Both the position numbers and the translations under genes were made by a program. DNA of 64,000 nucleotides from Streptococcus mitis (GTDB lineage Bacteria > Bacillota > Bacilli > Lactobacillales > Streptococcaceae), in contig NZ_RJOB01000009.1 of NCBI RefSeq assembly GCF_003943935.1, positions 27,379 to 91,378 of the forward strand, written 5' to 3'. Of this stretch, positions 16,785 to 26,497 are shown piece by piece. Below the pieces are notes generated by a model that made no database searches, had not been told where the DNA came from, and saw only the letters and a program-made list of their open reading frames with translations. How positions within the stretch are numbered: position 1 is the first letter of the stretch; every line of letters starts with the position of its first letter.

Positions 16785-18079
16785 AAGCCTGCCTCCTTGT
16801 TCATCTGCTGAATTTCCTTAATTGCCTTCTTGATTGAAGCATTTAATCCATCATGAAAGAAAAGCAAATCTCCTGTCGGTCTATCCATACTTCGTCCAAC
16901 TCGTCCACCAATTTGAATCAAACTGGACTTGGTAAACAGACGATGATTGGCCTCTACTACAAAAACATCCACACAAGGGAAGGTAACTCCTCGCTCCAAG
17001 ATTGTCGTAGTGATAAGTATTGTCAGTTCTCCATCTCGAAAAGCTTGCACTTGCTCTAATCGATCTTCTGTTACAGAAGAAACAAAACCAATTTTCTCAT
17101 TTGGAAATTGCTCCTGTAAGATTTCTTTTAGCTGCTCCCCTTTTTTAATTTCTGATGCAAAAATGAGTAAAGGATAACCTGTCTTTCTCTGTTTCTCAAT
17201 ATAAGACTTTAACTTTGGTGACAAACGATTCTTATCCAAATAGCGATTAAAATCCGATAACCAAACTGGTTTAGGAATAATCAATGGATTCCCATGGAAT
17301 CTTCTAGGCAAGCTCAGTCTTTTTAATTCTCCTAAACGGACTTTCCTATCTAATTCATCTGTCGAAGTCGCTGTTAAAAAGATTCTCAGCCCATTCTCCT
17401 TTACACTATTCTTGACAGCATGGTAAAGCGTTGGATTATCAACATAAGGAAAGGCATCTACTTCATCCACTATCAGTAAATCAAAAGCTTGATAAACTTT
17501 CAATAACTGATGGGTCGTCGCAACAACTAGTGGTGTTCGAAAATACGGCTCTGATTCTCCGTGTAGTAAAGATATCTCGCAAGCAAAATCATCTTGCAAG
17601 CGCTTATACAATTCCAAGCATACATCTATTCGAGGACTGGCCAAACACACTGCACCACCCGCATTGATCACCTTAGCCACAACTTGATAAATCATTTCTG
17701 TCTTTCCAGCCCCTGTCACCGCATGAACTAAAGTTGGCTCTTGCTTGTCTACTGCTTGAATCAGTCCCTCTGACACCTTCTCTTGAAAAGGAGTTAATTG
17801 ACCACGCCATTTAAGAACATCTTGCTTCGGAAAATCCTCCTGTGGGAAATAGTATAAAGATTGATCACTCCGAACTCGCTTCATCAGCAAGCACTCCCGA
17901 CAATAGTAAGCACCGATGGGCAAATACCATTCATCTAAAATAGCACTATCACAACGTTGACAGAAAAGTTTCCCCTTCTCCTTTCTCATTGCTGGAAGTT
18001 TCTCCGCCAACTGACGTTCCTCTTCTGTTAATTCATTCTCCGTAAACAAACGACCGAGATAATTTGGATTTACTTTCAT
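16781..18079 (-). CDS. comFA: ComFA, DNA-uptake ATPase/helicase
   Basis: 432 residues. Zinc-finger-like Cys pairs near the N-terminus (CQRC, YYCREC, about 40-63), then a DEAD-type helicase core: Walker A AVTGAGKTE (about 119-127), DEVDAFP as motif II, LTATS as motif III, and C-terminal motifs TTILERGVTF and QIGGRVGRS. It powers entry of transforming single-stranded DNA. The ATG at 18079 lies only 7 nt after the com-box, leaving little or no leader. Confidence 0.95.
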   Translation of the reverse strand: MKVNPNYLGRLFTENELTEEERQLAEKLPAMRKEKGKLFCQRCDSAILDEWYLPIGAYYCRECLLMKRVRSDQSLYYFPQEDFPKQDVLKWRGQLTPFQEKVSEGLIQAVDKQEPTLVHAVTGAGKTEMIYQVVAKVINAGGAVCLASPRIDVCLELYKRLQDDFACEISLLHGESEPYFRTPLVVATTHQLLKVYQAFDLLIVDEVDAFPYVDNPTLYHAVKNSVKENGLRIFLTATSTDELDRKVRLGELKRLSLPRRFHGNPLIIPKPVWLSDFNRYLDKNRLSPKLKSYIEKQRKTGYPLLIFASEIKKGEQLKEILQEQFPNEKIGFVSSVTEDRLEQVQAFRDGELTILITTTILERGVTFPCVDVFVVEANHRLFTKSSLIQIGGRVGRSMDRPTGDLLFFHDGLNASIKKAIKEIQQMNKEAGL

Positions 18080-18086
18080 ACTTCTT

Positions 18087-18094
18087 TATTCGTA
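18087..18094 (-). promoter_or_regulatory. Com-box of comFA-comFC
   Basis: TACGAATA on the minus strand, a perfect match, preceded by TTTT. It substitutes for the -10 element under ComX. Confidence 0.92.
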
Positions 18095-18123
18095 AAAACC
18101 TAGCGCTTTAGATGATTTTTTAG

Positions 18124-18129
18124 TACAAT
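18124..18129 (+). promoter_or_regulatory. Possible -10 of yigZ (leaderless geometry)
   Basis: TACAAT ends 6 nt before the yigZ ATG at 18136. If this is the -10, transcription would start at or next to the A of the ATG. No good -35 or Shine-Dalgarno is visible. Confidence 0.4.
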
Positions 18130-18135
18130 TAAATC

Positions 18136-18771
18136 ATGGAATTTAGAACAATTAAAGAGGACGGTCAAGTCCAAGAAGAAATCAAAAAATCTCGCTTTAT
18201 CTGTCATGCCAAGCGTGTTTATAGCGAAGAAGAGGCTCGTGACTTCATTACTGCCATCAAAAAAGAACACTACAAAGCGACGCATAACTGCTCTGCTTTT
18301 ATTATTGGAGAACGTAGTGAAATCAAACGTACAAGTGATGATGGTGAGCCTAGTGGTACTGCTGGCGTTCCCATGCTAGGGGTACTAGAAAATCACAATC
18401 TCACCAATGTCTGTGTGGTCGTGACACGTTACTTTGGTGGTATTAAACTAGGCGCCGGAGGATTGATTCGTGCTTACGCAGGTAGTGTCGCCTTAGCTGT
18501 CAAAGAAATTGGCATCATTGAAATAAAAGAACAAGCTGGCATTGCTATTCAAATGTCTTATGCTCAGTACCAAGAGTATAGCAACTTTCTTAAGGAACAT
18601 GATCTTATGGAACTTGATACAAACTTTACAGATCAAGTCGATACGATGATTTATGTTGATAAAGAAGAAAAAGAAAATATTAAAGCTGCACTTATAGAGT
18701 TTTTTCATGGAAAAGTCACTTTAACTGACCAAGGTTTACGCGAAGTTGAAGTTCCTGTAAACTTAGTGTAA
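18136..18771 (+). CDS. yigZ: YigZ/IMPACT family protein
   Basis: 211 residues. N-terminal UPF0029 domain (about 1-125) with SRFICHAKRV, HNCSAFIIGE, RTSDDGEPSGTAGVPML and TRYFGGIKLGAGGLIRAY, then a DUF1949 ferredoxin-like C-terminal domain. This is the bacterial relative of IMPACT; a translation-related role is suspected from structure but its function is not established. It is divergent from comFA across 56 bp. No ribosome binding site precedes the ATG. Confidence 0.9.
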   Translation: MEFRTIKEDGQVQEEIKKSRFICHAKRVYSEEEARDFITAIKKEHYKATHNCSAFIIGERSEIKRTSDDGEPSGTAGVPMLGVLENHNLTNVCVVVTRYFGGIKLGAGGLIRAYAGSVALAVKEIGIIEIKEQAGIAIQMSYAQYQEYSNFLKEHDLMELDTNFTDQVDTMIYVDKEEKENIKAALIEFFHGKVTLTDQGLREVEVPVNLV

Positions 18772-18967
18772 ACAATGGATAATGCAGCGTTTCACTGACA
18801 TTTTCACCGCTACTTTAATTAGCAACATAAAAAGGTGCTTGCCAAGACCTACTAGAAAAGGAAGCAATTCAAAAAGAAAACGGATAGCATTCTCCTTTAC
18901 ACCTATTTACTATAATTAGCTTGTCACAATCACTTAAAAATTAGTAGATTGGACCTATGATATAAAA

Positions 18968-18999
18968 AAATCCTATCACTTCGATAGGATTTCTATATT
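18968..18999. terminator. Perfect 10-bp stem hairpin upstream of cysK
   Basis: AAATCCTATC (18968-18977), loop ACTTC, GATAGGATTT (18983-18992). T-rich exit is stronger on the minus strand; on the plus strand it could end the yigZ transcript. Confidence 0.55.
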
Positions 19000-19027
19000 T
19001 TACAAATAGTATAGATAGCGTTATACT
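18999..19027 (+). promoter_or_regulatory. cysK promoter
   Basis: TTTACA (18999-19004), 17 bp, TATACT (19022-19027), about 30 bp before the cysK ATG. Confidence 0.65.
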
Positions 19028-19056
19028 AGAAGTATCTTATACAAAGAGGTATTCAT

Positions 19057-19983
19057 ATGTCTATTTATAACAACATTACTGAACTAATCGGACAAACACC
19101 GATTGTTAAACTCAACAACATTGTGCCAGAAGGTGCTGCGGACGTCTATGTAAAGCTTGAAGCATTTAACCCTGGTTCATCGGTAAAAGACCGTATTGCC
19201 CTTAGCATGATTGAAAAAGCTGAACAAGATGGTATTCTGAAACCTGGCTCTACTATTGTTGAAGCAACAAGTGGAAACACTGGTATTGGACTTTCATGGG
19301 TAGGTGCTGCTAAAGGGTATAAAGTTGTCATTGTTATGCCTGAAACTATGAGTGTAGAACGCCGTAAGATTATCCAAGCCTATGGCGCTGAACTCGTCCT
19401 CACTCCTGGTAGTGAAGGAATGAAAGGTGCTATCGCCAAGGCTCAAGAAATCGCTGCTGAACGTGATGGTTTCCTTCCTCTTCAATTTGACAATCCAGCA
19501 AATCCAGAAGTACACGAAAGAACAACAGGAGCTGAGATACTAGCTGCTTTCGGTAAAGATGGATTAGATGCCTTTGTTGCTGGAGTTGGTACCGGTGGAA
19601 CGATTTCTGGTGTTTCTCATGCACTCAAATCAGCAAATTCTAACATTCAAGTTTTTGCAGTAGAGGCAGATGAATCTGCTATTCTATCTGGTGAAAAACC
19701 TGGTCCTCACAAAATTCAAGGTATATCAGCTGGATTTATTCCTGATACACTAGATACAAAGGCTTATGATGGTATCGTTCGTGTAACATCAGACGATGCT
19801 CTCGCACTCGGTCGTGAAATTGGTGGAAAAGAAGGTTTCCTTGTAGGGATTTCTTCAGCTGCAGCTATCTATGGAGCAATTGAAGTTGCTAAGAAATTAG
19901 GTACAGGTAAGAAAGTCCTTGCTCTAGCACCAGATAACGGTGAACGTTATCTCTCTACAGCACTCTATGAATTTGAAGTGTAG
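19057..19983 (+). CDS. cysK: Cysteine synthase (O-acetylserine sulfhydrylase)
   Basis: 308-residue PLP enzyme of the CysK family. Lys44 in NPGSSVKDR is the PLP Schiff base; [13 protein letters not shown] is the substrate loop; GTGGTISGV binds the cofactor phosphate. It makes cysteine from O-acetylserine and sulfide. Monocistronic with its own promoter and terminator. Full length. Confidence 0.95.
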   Translation: MSIYNNITELIGQTPIVKLNNIVPEGAADVYVKLEAFNPGSSVKDRIALSMIEKAEQDGILKPGSTIVEATSGNTGIGLSWVGAAKGYKVVIVMPETMSVERRKIIQAYGAELVLTPGSEGMKGAIAKAQEIAAERDGFLPLQFDNPANPEVHERTTGAEILAAFGKDGLDAFVAGVGTGGTISGVSHALKSANSNIQVFAVEADESAILSGEKPGPHKIQGISAGFIPDTLDTKAYDGIVRVTSDDALALGREIGGKEGFLVGISSAAAIYGAIEVAKKLGTGKKVLALAPDNGERYLSTALYEFEV

Positions 19984-20000
19984 TCTCCTAAATACACTTG

Positions 20001-20024
20001 GCCCTTATTATAGGGCTTTTTATT
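20001..20024 (+). terminator. cysK terminator
   Basis: GCCCTTATTATAGGGC (20001-20016) followed by TTTTTATTTAT. Confidence 0.8.
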
Positions 20025-20071
20025 TATACCTTAAAAGTAGGAACATCTCCCTATAAAGATCGATTGCATAG

Positions 20072-20099
20072 AAAAAGGAAGCAATTTGGCTTCCTTTTT
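20072..20099 (-). terminator. rpsB-tsf terminator
   Basis: AAAAAGGAAGC / GCTTCCTTTTT (stem 20077-20094), T-runs both ways; serves the minus-strand tsf end. Confidence 0.8.
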
Positions 20100-20103
20100 A
20101 TTA

Positions 20104-21144
20104 TTAGTTATTCAAGGCTGCTGCCATTGTAGCTGCAACTTCAGCTTCGAAGTCGTTTGCAGCTTTCTCGATACCTTCACCAACTTCAAAGCGAGCGAAC
20201 TCAACTACTGAAGCGTTAACTGATTCAAGGTATGCTTCAACTGTCTTGCTGTCATCCATGATGTAAACTTGTGCAAGAAGTGTGTAAGCTTGGTCAACTT
20301 TAGTGTTGTCAAGCATGAAGCGATCCATTTTACCTGGGATGATTTTATCCCAGATTTTTTCTGGTTTGCCTTCTGCAGCCAACTCAGCTTTGATATCAGC
20401 TTCAGCTTGCGCAATCACTTCATCAGTCAATTGAGCTTTTGATCCATACTTCAAGTGTGGAAGAGCTGGTTTGTTAACCATTGCACGGCTTTCGTTGTCT
20501 TGGTCGATAACGTGGTTCAATTGTGCCAACTCATCTTTAACGAATTGCTCATCCAATTCTTTGTAAGAAAGAACTGTTGGTTTCATCGCTGCGATGTGCA
20601 TTGACAATTGTTTAGCAAGAGCTTCGTCTCCACCTTCAACAACTGAAATAACACCGATACGTCCACCATTATGTTGGTATGCTCCAAAGTGTTGTGCATC
20701 TGTTTTTTCAATCAATGCAAAGCGACGGAATGAGATTTTTTCTCCGATAGTTGCTGTTGCAGATACGTATGCAGCTTCAAGAGTTTCACCTGAAGGCATT
20801 GTCAAAGCAAGTGCTTCTTCATTATTAGCAGGTTTTCCTTCAGCAATAACTTTAGCTGTAGTATTCACCAATTCAACGAATTGAGCATTTTTCGCAACGA
20901 AGTCAGTTTCAGCGTTTACTTCAATAACTGCTGCAACATTACCGTTAACGTAAACACCAGTCAAACCTTCTGCAGCAACACGGTCAGCCTTCTTAGCTGC
21001 CTTAGCCATACCTTTTTCACGAAGCAATTCAATCGCTTTTTCGATGTCACCGTCTGTTTCTACAAGCGCTTTTTTAGCGTCCATAACACCGGCACCAGAT
21101 TTTTCACGCAACTCTTTTACAAGTTTAGCTGTAATTTCTGCCAT
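20104..21144 (-). CDS. tsf: Elongation factor Ts
   Basis: 346 residues. N-terminal UBA-like domain with [18 protein letters not shown], the dimerisation core with the signature [15 protein letters not shown] motif ([12 protein letters not shown]), and the C-terminal module. Nucleotide exchange factor for EF-Tu. It is second in the rpsB-tsf operon, 78 bp after rpsB, with an intervening terminator-like hairpin. Confidence 0.97.
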   Translation of the reverse strand: MAEITAKLVKELREKSGAGVMDAKKALVETDGDIEKAIELLREKGMAKAAKKADRVAAEGLTGVYVNGNVAAVIEVNAETDFVAKNAQFVELVNTTAKVIAEGKPANNEEALALTMPSGETLEAAYVSATATIGEKISFRRFALIEKTDAQHFGAYQHNGGRIGVISVVEGGDEALAKQLSMHIAAMKPTVLSYKELDEQFVKDELAQLNHVIDQDNESRAMVNKPALPHLKYGSKAQLTDEVIAQAEADIKAELAAEGKPEKIWDKIIPGKMDRFMLDNTKVDQAYTLLAQVYIMDDSKTVEAYLESVNASVVEFARFEVGEGIEKAANDFEAEVAATMAAALNN

Positions 21145-21165
21145 TTTGATTCTCCTATATTTTTT

Positions 21166-21201
21166 AAAAATAGGAGAGCCGGGCTAAGCCCCGCCCTCCT
21201 A
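21166..21201 (-). terminator. Terminator-like hairpin between rpsB and tsf
   Basis: On the minus strand TAGGAG (21196-21201) pairs with CTCCTA (21171-21176), with inner GGGC / GCCC arms, followed by five T. It looks like an intrinsic terminator inside the operon, a likely partial stop that lowers tsf relative to rpsB. Confidence 0.65.
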
Positions 21202-21222
21202 GGTAATTACTATTTATATGAA

Positions 21223-22002
21223 TTAAGCGTTGTCGCCTTCTACGACTTCAACGATTTCTTCGATTGAATCTGCTTGAGCTTCTGAAGCTGCAAATTCTGC
21301 TTCAACTGCTGCTGCATCTTCACCTTGACGTCCTTCGATGATAGCGTCAGCCAATTTAGCTGTAATCAATTTAACAGCGCGGATAGCGTCATCGTTAGCT
21401 GGGATGATTACATCGATATCATCTGGATCAGTGTTTGTGTCAACCATCGCTACAACTGGGATTCCCAATTTTTTAGCTTCTTTAACAGCGATTTGCTCTT
21501 TATGTGGGTCAACTACATACATCACATCTGGAATACGAGGCATATCTTCGATACCACCCAAGAATTTTTCAAGACGTGCACGTTGTTTGTTAAGAAGTGC
21601 AACTTCTTTTTTAGGAAGAACTTCGAAAGTTCCATCTTCTTCCATACGTTTGATTTCTTTCAAACGAGCGATACGTTTTTGGATTGTTCCCCAGTTTGTA
21701 AGAGTTCCACCCAACCAACGGTGGTTGATGAAGTATTGACCTGAACGTGCTGCTTCTTCAGCAACTGCATCAGCCGCTTGTTTCTTAGTACCAACGAACA
21801 ATACAACTGCATCGTTAGCTGCTGCATCACGCATAAAGTCGTATGCTTGGTCAGCGTATTTTACAGTTTGTTGCAAGTCGATAACGTGGATTCCGTTACG
21901 CTCTGTAAAGATGTATTTAGCCATCTTAGGGTTCCAGCGACGAGTTTGGTGACCAAAGTGTACACCAGCCTCAAGAAGTTGTTTCATTGAAATTACTGCC
22001 AT
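21223..22002 (-). CDS. rpsB: 30S ribosomal protein S2
   Basis: 259 residues from ATG 22002, chosen because AAAGGAG lies before it and [25 protein letters not shown] is the normal S2 N-terminus; a longer frame to 22086 covers only the leader. Contains the S2 signatures [10 protein letters not shown] and [12 protein letters not shown]. Acidic C-terminal tail. First gene of rpsB-tsf. Confidence 0.97.
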   Translation of the reverse strand: MAVISMKQLLEAGVHFGHQTRRWNPKMAKYIFTERNGIHVIDLQQTVKYADQAYDFMRDAAANDAVVLFVGTKKQAADAVAEEAARSGQYFINHRWLGGTLTNWGTIQKRIARLKEIKRMEEDGTFEVLPKKEVALLNKQRARLEKFLGGIEDMPRIPDVMYVVDPHKEQIAVKEAKKLGIPVVAMVDTNTDPDDIDVIIPANDDAIRAVKLITAKLADAIIEGRQGEDAAAVEAEFAASEAQADSIEEIVEVVEGDNA

Positions 22003-22118
22003 GAGTATTTCTCCTTTTTGTTTTTTTCCTCTTCTTGACTTCAACTCGCAAAACGACCCAAGGGCAACTGTCTCACAATTCATCAAGAATGAGTATTATC
22101 GTTCACACGACAAGTTTC

Positions 22119-22147
22119 ATTCTACCATACTTTTTCAATATTTTCAA
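22119..22147 (-). promoter_or_regulatory. rpsB promoter
   Basis: TTGAAA (22142-22147), 17 bp, TAGAAT (22119-22124) on the minus strand. The leader to the ATG is about 110 nt. Confidence 0.65.
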
Positions 22148-22217
22148 GTTTTTTAAGAATTTTTTTAGAGAGACTATCGCCACTAAAAAAGAGACTCTAT
22201 TAAGTCTCCTTTTCTAA

Positions 22218-23405
22218 TTAATCTGCATAAATATATGTTACAAAACCTGACGACGTAGTTGTCGGATTGAACCATCCACGATGATTTCCAAGAGTGCGAT
22301 TACCAGCATAATTTGATTCTGACACTTGGATACGTGTTGTTGATTCTACAGCAGTGACTACCGCTACGTGTCCATATCCACCATCATTCCAACATGCAAT
22401 CGCACCAACTTGAGGTGTCGAACCTGTACGGAATCCTGCAGCAGCTGCACTTGTAGCCCACTGTGCTCCATTACCCCAATAGTCTCCAGCCCAAGGTGCT
22501 AATGTTTTAACTCCCCATGTACATTCTCCAATTGGATAACTTGAAGCATTTGTACTGTATGTTGGGCGTTGTTTGACTGCCACAGGAGTGTATGTTGTTG
22601 ATTCCGAAGAAGCTACAGCTTGAACCTGTGCTGCAAAAGTCGTATTTCCAGAAGCAACAACTGTTTGTTGTTGACTTACTTGTTTTGCCTTGTAAGCTGC
22701 TTCTGCCTCTGCTGCTGCTTTTGCTGCCGCTTCTGCTTCTGCTTTTTTCTCTAGCAAACTTGCTTTTTCATCTTCTGCTGTCGCTTTTTCAGCAGCAAGA
22801 TTTAATTCTGCAGCCTTCAACTCAGCTTGTTTCGTTGTTAGAGCTTGTGCATCATCAGACAATTTCTGTTGATTTGCAATTACTGTATTAATTGCGTCAT
22901 TGTTTGCCACTTGCTTCTCAGAAATTGCTTTTTTATCTGCTTTTTGTTGTTCCAACATTTTGTTGTTAGCAGATACAATTTCATTCATTGCTGCTACACG
23001 TGAAATGGCTTCTGTAATTGATTTTGAGTTTACAATCGTATTGATGTAGCTAGTTGCAGCTCCATTTGTTTGAGCACTACGAGCTTGTTTTTCCAAAGAA
23101 TCATTGCGAGATACAATGTTTTTAGAAAGTTCTGTAATCTCACTCTCAAGCTTTTTGGATTCTGCTTGCAATCTATCATTTTCAGCTTGCAAGTTAGATT
23201 GCTCAGCTTGAATAGCCGATACTTGCTCCTGAATTTGGTCAACTTGTTTTTGGGCTTCTTGTTGTTGTGCTGTTAAGTTACTAATTTTATTATCTTGAGC
23301 AGCAATTTTGTCATCAGTCGTTTCTGCATGCGCAGTTGTTAAAACAGCTACTTGAGAAACCATTACTGTACTTAATAAAAGTGACGCTAAGATTTTTTTC
23401 TTCAT
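22218..23405 (-). CDS. pcsB: PcsB, essential peptidoglycan hydrolase of cell division
   Basis: 395 residues. Signal peptide to about 27 (ending AHA), a long coiled-coil region (about 30-225) rich in Gln, Ala and Glu, an Ala-rich linker, then a C-terminal CHAP domain with catalytic Cys in GECTWGV and His in GYGHVAV. In pneumococcus PcsB is activated by FtsEX to split the septum. A WalR-type box lies upstream. Length matches the family. Confidence 0.95.
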   Translation of the reverse strand: MKKKILASLLLSTVMVSQVAVLTTAHAETTDDKIAAQDNKISNLTAQQQEAQKQVDQIQEQVSAIQAEQSNLQAENDRLQAESKKLESEITELSKNIVSRNDSLEKQARSAQTNGAATSYINTIVNSKSITEAISRVAAMNEIVSANNKMLEQQKADKKAISEKQVANNDAINTVIANQQKLSDDAQALTTKQAELKAAELNLAAEKATAEDEKASLLEKKAEAEAAAKAAAEAEAAYKAKQVSQQQTVVASGNTTFAAQVQAVASSESTTYTPVAVKQRPTYSTNASSYPIGECTWGVKTLAPWAGDYWGNGAQWATSAAAAGFRTGSTPQVGAIACWNDGGYGHVAVVTAVESTTRIQVSESNYAGNRTLGNHRGWFNPTTTSSGFVTYIYAD

Positions 23406-23440
23406 ATTACGTAGATACTCCTTCTTTTAAAGACAATACT

Positions 23441-23446
23441 AGTATA
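23441..23446 (-). promoter_or_regulatory. pcsB -10 element
   Basis: TATACT on the minus strand with no good -35, as expected for an activator-dependent promoter. Confidence 0.55.
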
Positions 23447-23467
23447 CCAAAAAAAGGCCCAATGAAT

Positions 23468-23484
23468 ATTACGCCTTTGTTACA
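23468..23484 (-). promoter_or_regulatory. WalR (VicR) box of pcsB
   Basis: TGTAAC-AAAGG-CGTAAT on the minus strand: a direct repeat of the TGTWAN type with 5-bp spacing and one mismatch (TGT to CGT). PcsB is the best-known WalR target in streptococci, so this is likely the activator site. Confidence 0.7.
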
Positions 23485-23498
23485 TTTTTGTTTCTTTC

Positions 23499-23993
23499 TC
23501 ATAGATAATATTTTTCAAAAATAAACTGAAAAATAAGCATCCACACAAGATTTAAAATCATGGATGGTACTAGGCTATAAACGATAAAAATCGGCAGACT
23601 ATCTACAGTTAAACCTACCACTAATGCAAAGAGATAAGCTCCCATATCAAATAGAAAACTCATAACAATCATAGCCAAGATTCTTGTCCAACGATTCAAC
23701 AAAATAACACTATTCAATTTATGAAGAAAGGCTCCCAATAAGATAAATAAGAGAGTTGCAATCCCTATTAGATGGAAAAAGTAAACATCGTAAACCAAGC
23801 CTATCACAAAACAATAGACTAGGTAGAGATACTCTGATACTTCTATCGTCTCAAATAAGAGAAATAGAAAAAGAAAATGACTAGCCAAATGTACATGGGG
23901 GAAAAATGAACCCAGAAGCTGGCTAATATGGGCGTCAATTAGAACAAAGAAAGGAAGCAATAAAAACACTCCAACCCGCTTCAACTGTCTCAT
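23499..23993 (-). CDS. mreD: Rod-shape/elongation protein MreD
   Basis: 164-residue membrane protein with five or so hydrophobic helices and little else, matching MreD in size and position. It works with MreC in peripheral peptidoglycan synthesis at midcell. Its start overlaps the mreC stop by one base. Located directly before pcsB as in pneumococcus. Confidence 0.88.
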   Translation of the reverse strand: MRQLKRVGVFLLLPFFVLIDAHISQLLGSFFPHVHLASHFLFLFLLFETIEVSEYLYLVYCFVIGLVYDVYFFHLIGIATLLFILLGAFLHKLNSVILLNRWTRILAMIVMSFLFDMGAYLFALVVGLTVDSLPIFIVYSLVPSMILNLVWMLIFQFIFEKYYL

Positions 23994-24811
23994 TATGAAT
24001 TCCCCACTAATTCTATCACATCCACATTATGAGTATCTGCACTCAATTTAACAGTTACTTCTCGTGTCAAATAGTCTGTACTATGCGTTGTGGTAACTAC
24101 TTCACCAACAGGAATATCCGCAACGTTAAAGTTTCCTAATCCACCCGTTGTCACTTTATCGCCTGTACTAATATCGCTATTACTATTTAATTGGCTAATT
24201 TTAAGAACTTCATTTTCCTTGTCATAACCAACAATAATCCCATAAATTGTAGTAGAACCATGTTGAATTTTAACAGAAATCTTATCAGCATTTTCCGTAT
24301 TTGTCAGAAGGTTGACTATAGTAGAGTTCTCCTCTACTTTTGAAACACTCCCAATCAAGCCACCATTTGCAATAGCTAACATGTTCTCAGAAGCCCCTTT
24401 TGATGTGCCTACATCTAAGGTCAATTCCTGCTTCCAAGATACTGGAGATCGCATAATAACATCTGCTGCTAAAGTCTTTGTGGCTTGCAACTTGGACTTC
24501 ATATCAAGCAATTGGCGCAGTTGTTCATTTTCCGTCTTTAAACTTTCCGCCTCATTTGATTTAACTTCTAACTGGTAAATCTGTTTCTTCAAACTTTCAT
24601 TTTCATTATATGTTCGTGTTAAGTGAACCAAATCTGATTTGACAGAATCAAACCACTGAAAAGGTTTTTGTACAACCCTATCAACCAATGAGATTCCATC
24701 TCCTAATTTTGTCACAATTGTACTTGAATAAGTCGTCGCCAAGAGAGCTGACACAAGCAGAACAGTGACAAAAACAATAATGACATATTTTGATTTTTTA
24801 AAACGGTTCAT
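23993..24811 (-). CDS. mreC: Cell-shape protein MreC
   Basis: 272 residues. One N-terminal membrane helix (about 8-28), a coiled coil (about 65-105, LKKQIYQLEVKSNEAESLKTENEQLRQLL split), then the beta-rich MreC domain (about 110-270) outside the membrane. Scaffold for peripheral wall synthesis with MreD, RodZ and PBPs. The first residues MNRFKKSK give the positive-inside topology. Confidence 0.93.
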   Translation of the reverse strand: MNRFKKSKYVIIVFVTVLLVSALLATTYSSTIVTKLGDGISLVDRVVQKPFQWFDSVKSDLVHLTRTYNENESLKKQIYQLEVKSNEAESLKTENEQLRQLLDMKSKLQATKTLAADVIMRSPVSWKQELTLDVGTSKGASENMLAIANGGLIGSVSKVEENSTIVNLLTNTENADKISVKIQHGSTTIYGIIVGYDKENEVLKISQLNSNSDISTGDKVTTGGLGNFNVADIPVGEVVTTTHSTDYLTREVTVKLSADTHNVDVIELVGNS

Positions 24812-24870
24812 ATCCCTACCTTTATATCAAAAACTGTTACAGTAACTTTTTTATTAATTCCTGAAAGCTA

Positions 24871-25665
24871 CTAAGATTTTAAGAAAAATAAGCAACAACC
24901 AAGTACGAGAATAACAAGAATTGCTAGCGTATCCTTTCGAGTCCATTTCAATTGTCTGTATTGACTTCGGCCTTTTCCACCCTGATAACCACGCGCTTCC
25001 ATGGCGATAGCCAAGGAATCTGCACGTTTTAAACTTGTCGCAAAAAGAGGAATCAAAATAGGAATCATAGCCTTTACTTTTTGAACAATACTTCCTTCAC
25101 CAAAATCCACTCCACGCGCTTTCTGCGCATTCATAATCCGCGTCGTATCATCCATCAATGTTGGGACAAAACGTAGACTCATGGACAGCATCAATCCAAT
25201 TTCATGAACTGGAACTTTCACACGCTTTAAAGGTGCTAACAAAGCTTCGACAGCTGATGCCAAACTTAAGGGCATGGTCGTTAAGGTTAACAAAGTTGAA
25301 AAGAAAATTATCAATACAAAGCGACAAAAAATAATTCCAGCTTGTTGCAAAGCATAATCTGTGATTCTCACAAACGAAAACTCAAATAAAACATTCCCAT
25401 TAGAAATGAAAAACAATTGAAAAATAGTTGTGAAGGCAATCAAGAAAAACATAGACTTCAAGCCCTGAATAAAAAATGAAATAGATACTCCTGACAAGGC
25501 AATAAATATCCCTGTTGCTATAAAAAGAATCAGATTCGTCAAAGGATTATTAGCCCAAAACACAATCAAAATCAGTAGCATCATAGCCATCAATTTGCTA
25601 CGTGGATCCAACCGGTGAACAATCGAATCCCCTGGGATATAACGTCCCAAAATCATACTATCCAT
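24871..25665 (-). CDS. ecfT: ECF transporter T component
   Basis: 264-residue membrane protein with about five or six helices. The cytoplasmic coupling motifs ARGVDFGEG and EARGYQGG carry the two X-R-G signatures of EcfT. It joins the ATPases to exchangeable vitamin-binding S components. It overlaps ecfA2 by 8 bp in the ecfA1-ecfA2-ecfT order. Confidence 0.94.
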   Translation of the reverse strand: MDSMILGRYIPGDSIVHRLDPRSKLMAMMLLILIVFWANNPLTNLILFIATGIFIALSGVSISFFIQGLKSMFFLIAFTTIFQLFFISNGNVLFEFSFVRITDYALQQAGIIFCRFVLIIFFSTLLTLTTMPLSLASAVEALLAPLKRVKVPVHEIGLMLSMSLRFVPTLMDDTTRIMNAQKARGVDFGEGSIVQKVKAMIPILIPLFATSLKRADSLAIAMEARGYQGGKGRSQYRQLKWTRKDTLAILVILVLGCCLFFLKS

Positions 25666-26497
25666 TTAGCGACTCCTTGAACTCCTCTATCTTAATCGGT
25701 AATCGTTTAAATGACACGCCTCTATCAGCCAATCGTTTACAAAAAGCTGTAATTTTAGGTACTCCCAACTGCACTTCTTCCATAAAGACAACATCTTGAA
25801 AGACATCACTCGGTTTACCACCCTTCACTAAACGTCCCTTTTCCATTACATAGACTTGATTCGCATATTCAGCAACATCATCCATCAAATGCGTGACTAA
25901 GACAATGGTCATCCCTGACTGGTGGAGTTTTTTGAACAAATTCATCAACTCTTTTCTACCTAGAGGATCTAGGCCAGCTGTTGGCTCATCTAAGACTAAT
26001 ATAGCTGGCTCCATGGCAAGTATGCCTGCAATTGCGACACGTCTCATTTGTCCACCTGACAGCTCAAACGGGCTACGATCAAAAAGTGATTCATCAATTC
26101 CAACCAGAGCCAGTTTCTCACGCGCAATCTTCTCCGCATCTTCTTCAGAAACTCCAAAATTTTGCGGTCCAAAAGAAACATCCTTCAAAACTGTTTCTTC
26201 AAAGATCTGATTTTCAGCAAACTGAAATACCAAGCCAACCTGTTTTCTAATTTGACGAATATCTTTATTTTTAGACGTCGAAGTGATTAATGTATCAAAA
26301 ACCTGCACGCTTCCTTGACTTGGCACCAATAAACCGTTTAAAAGTTGTAAAATGGTTGATTTGCCACTACCTGTGTGGCCAATTAAAGCCGTATAAGAAC
26401 CATCTTCAATCGTTAAAGAAACATCTGACAAAGCTGTTGAAGCTAAGGGAGTCCCTTCTTGATATGTAAAACTCACATTTTCTAGAGCAATTCCCAT
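25658..26497 (-). CDS. ecfA2: ECF transporter ATPase A2
   Basis: 279-residue ABC ATPase. Walker [10 protein letters not shown] (about 38-46), Q-loop [14 protein letters not shown], signature LSGGQMRR, Walker [18 protein letters not shown] plus its position after another ECF ATPase identify it as the second of the heterodimeric pair. Overlaps ecfA1 by 16 bp. Confidence 0.94.
   Translation of the reverse strand: MGIALENVSFTYQEGTPLASTALSDVSLTIEDGSYTALIGHTGSGKSTILQLLNGLLVPSQGSVQVFDTLITSTSKNKDIRQIRKQVGLVFQFAENQIFEETVLKDVSFGPQNFGVSEEDAEKIAREKLALVGIDESLFDRSPFELSGGQMRRVAIAGILAMEPAILVLDEPTAGLDPLGRKELMNLFKKLHQSGMTIVLVTHLMDDVAEYANQVYVMEKGRLVKGGKPSDVFQDVVFMEEVQLGVPKITAFCKRLADRGVSFKRLPIKIEEFKESLNG

Larger units (their letters stand above)
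18772..19056 (+). other. Gene-free interval before cysK
   Basis: 285 bases without a convincing ORF. It holds an AAATCCTATC / GATAGGATTT hairpin (18968-18992) that reads as a terminator best on the minus strand (seven T) and the cysK promoter. The first 190 bases show no repeat or RNA family I recognise. Confidence 0.6.

Noticed and set aside
18772..18960. Possible BOX/RUP repeat or small RNA between yigZ and cysK
   Set aside because: No match to the BOX or RUP ends that I remember and no promoter; left as unexplained sequence.
22985..23005. Third parS-like sequence (CTACACGTGAAATG) in pcsB
   Set aside because: Four mismatches from the 16-bp consensus and not palindromic.
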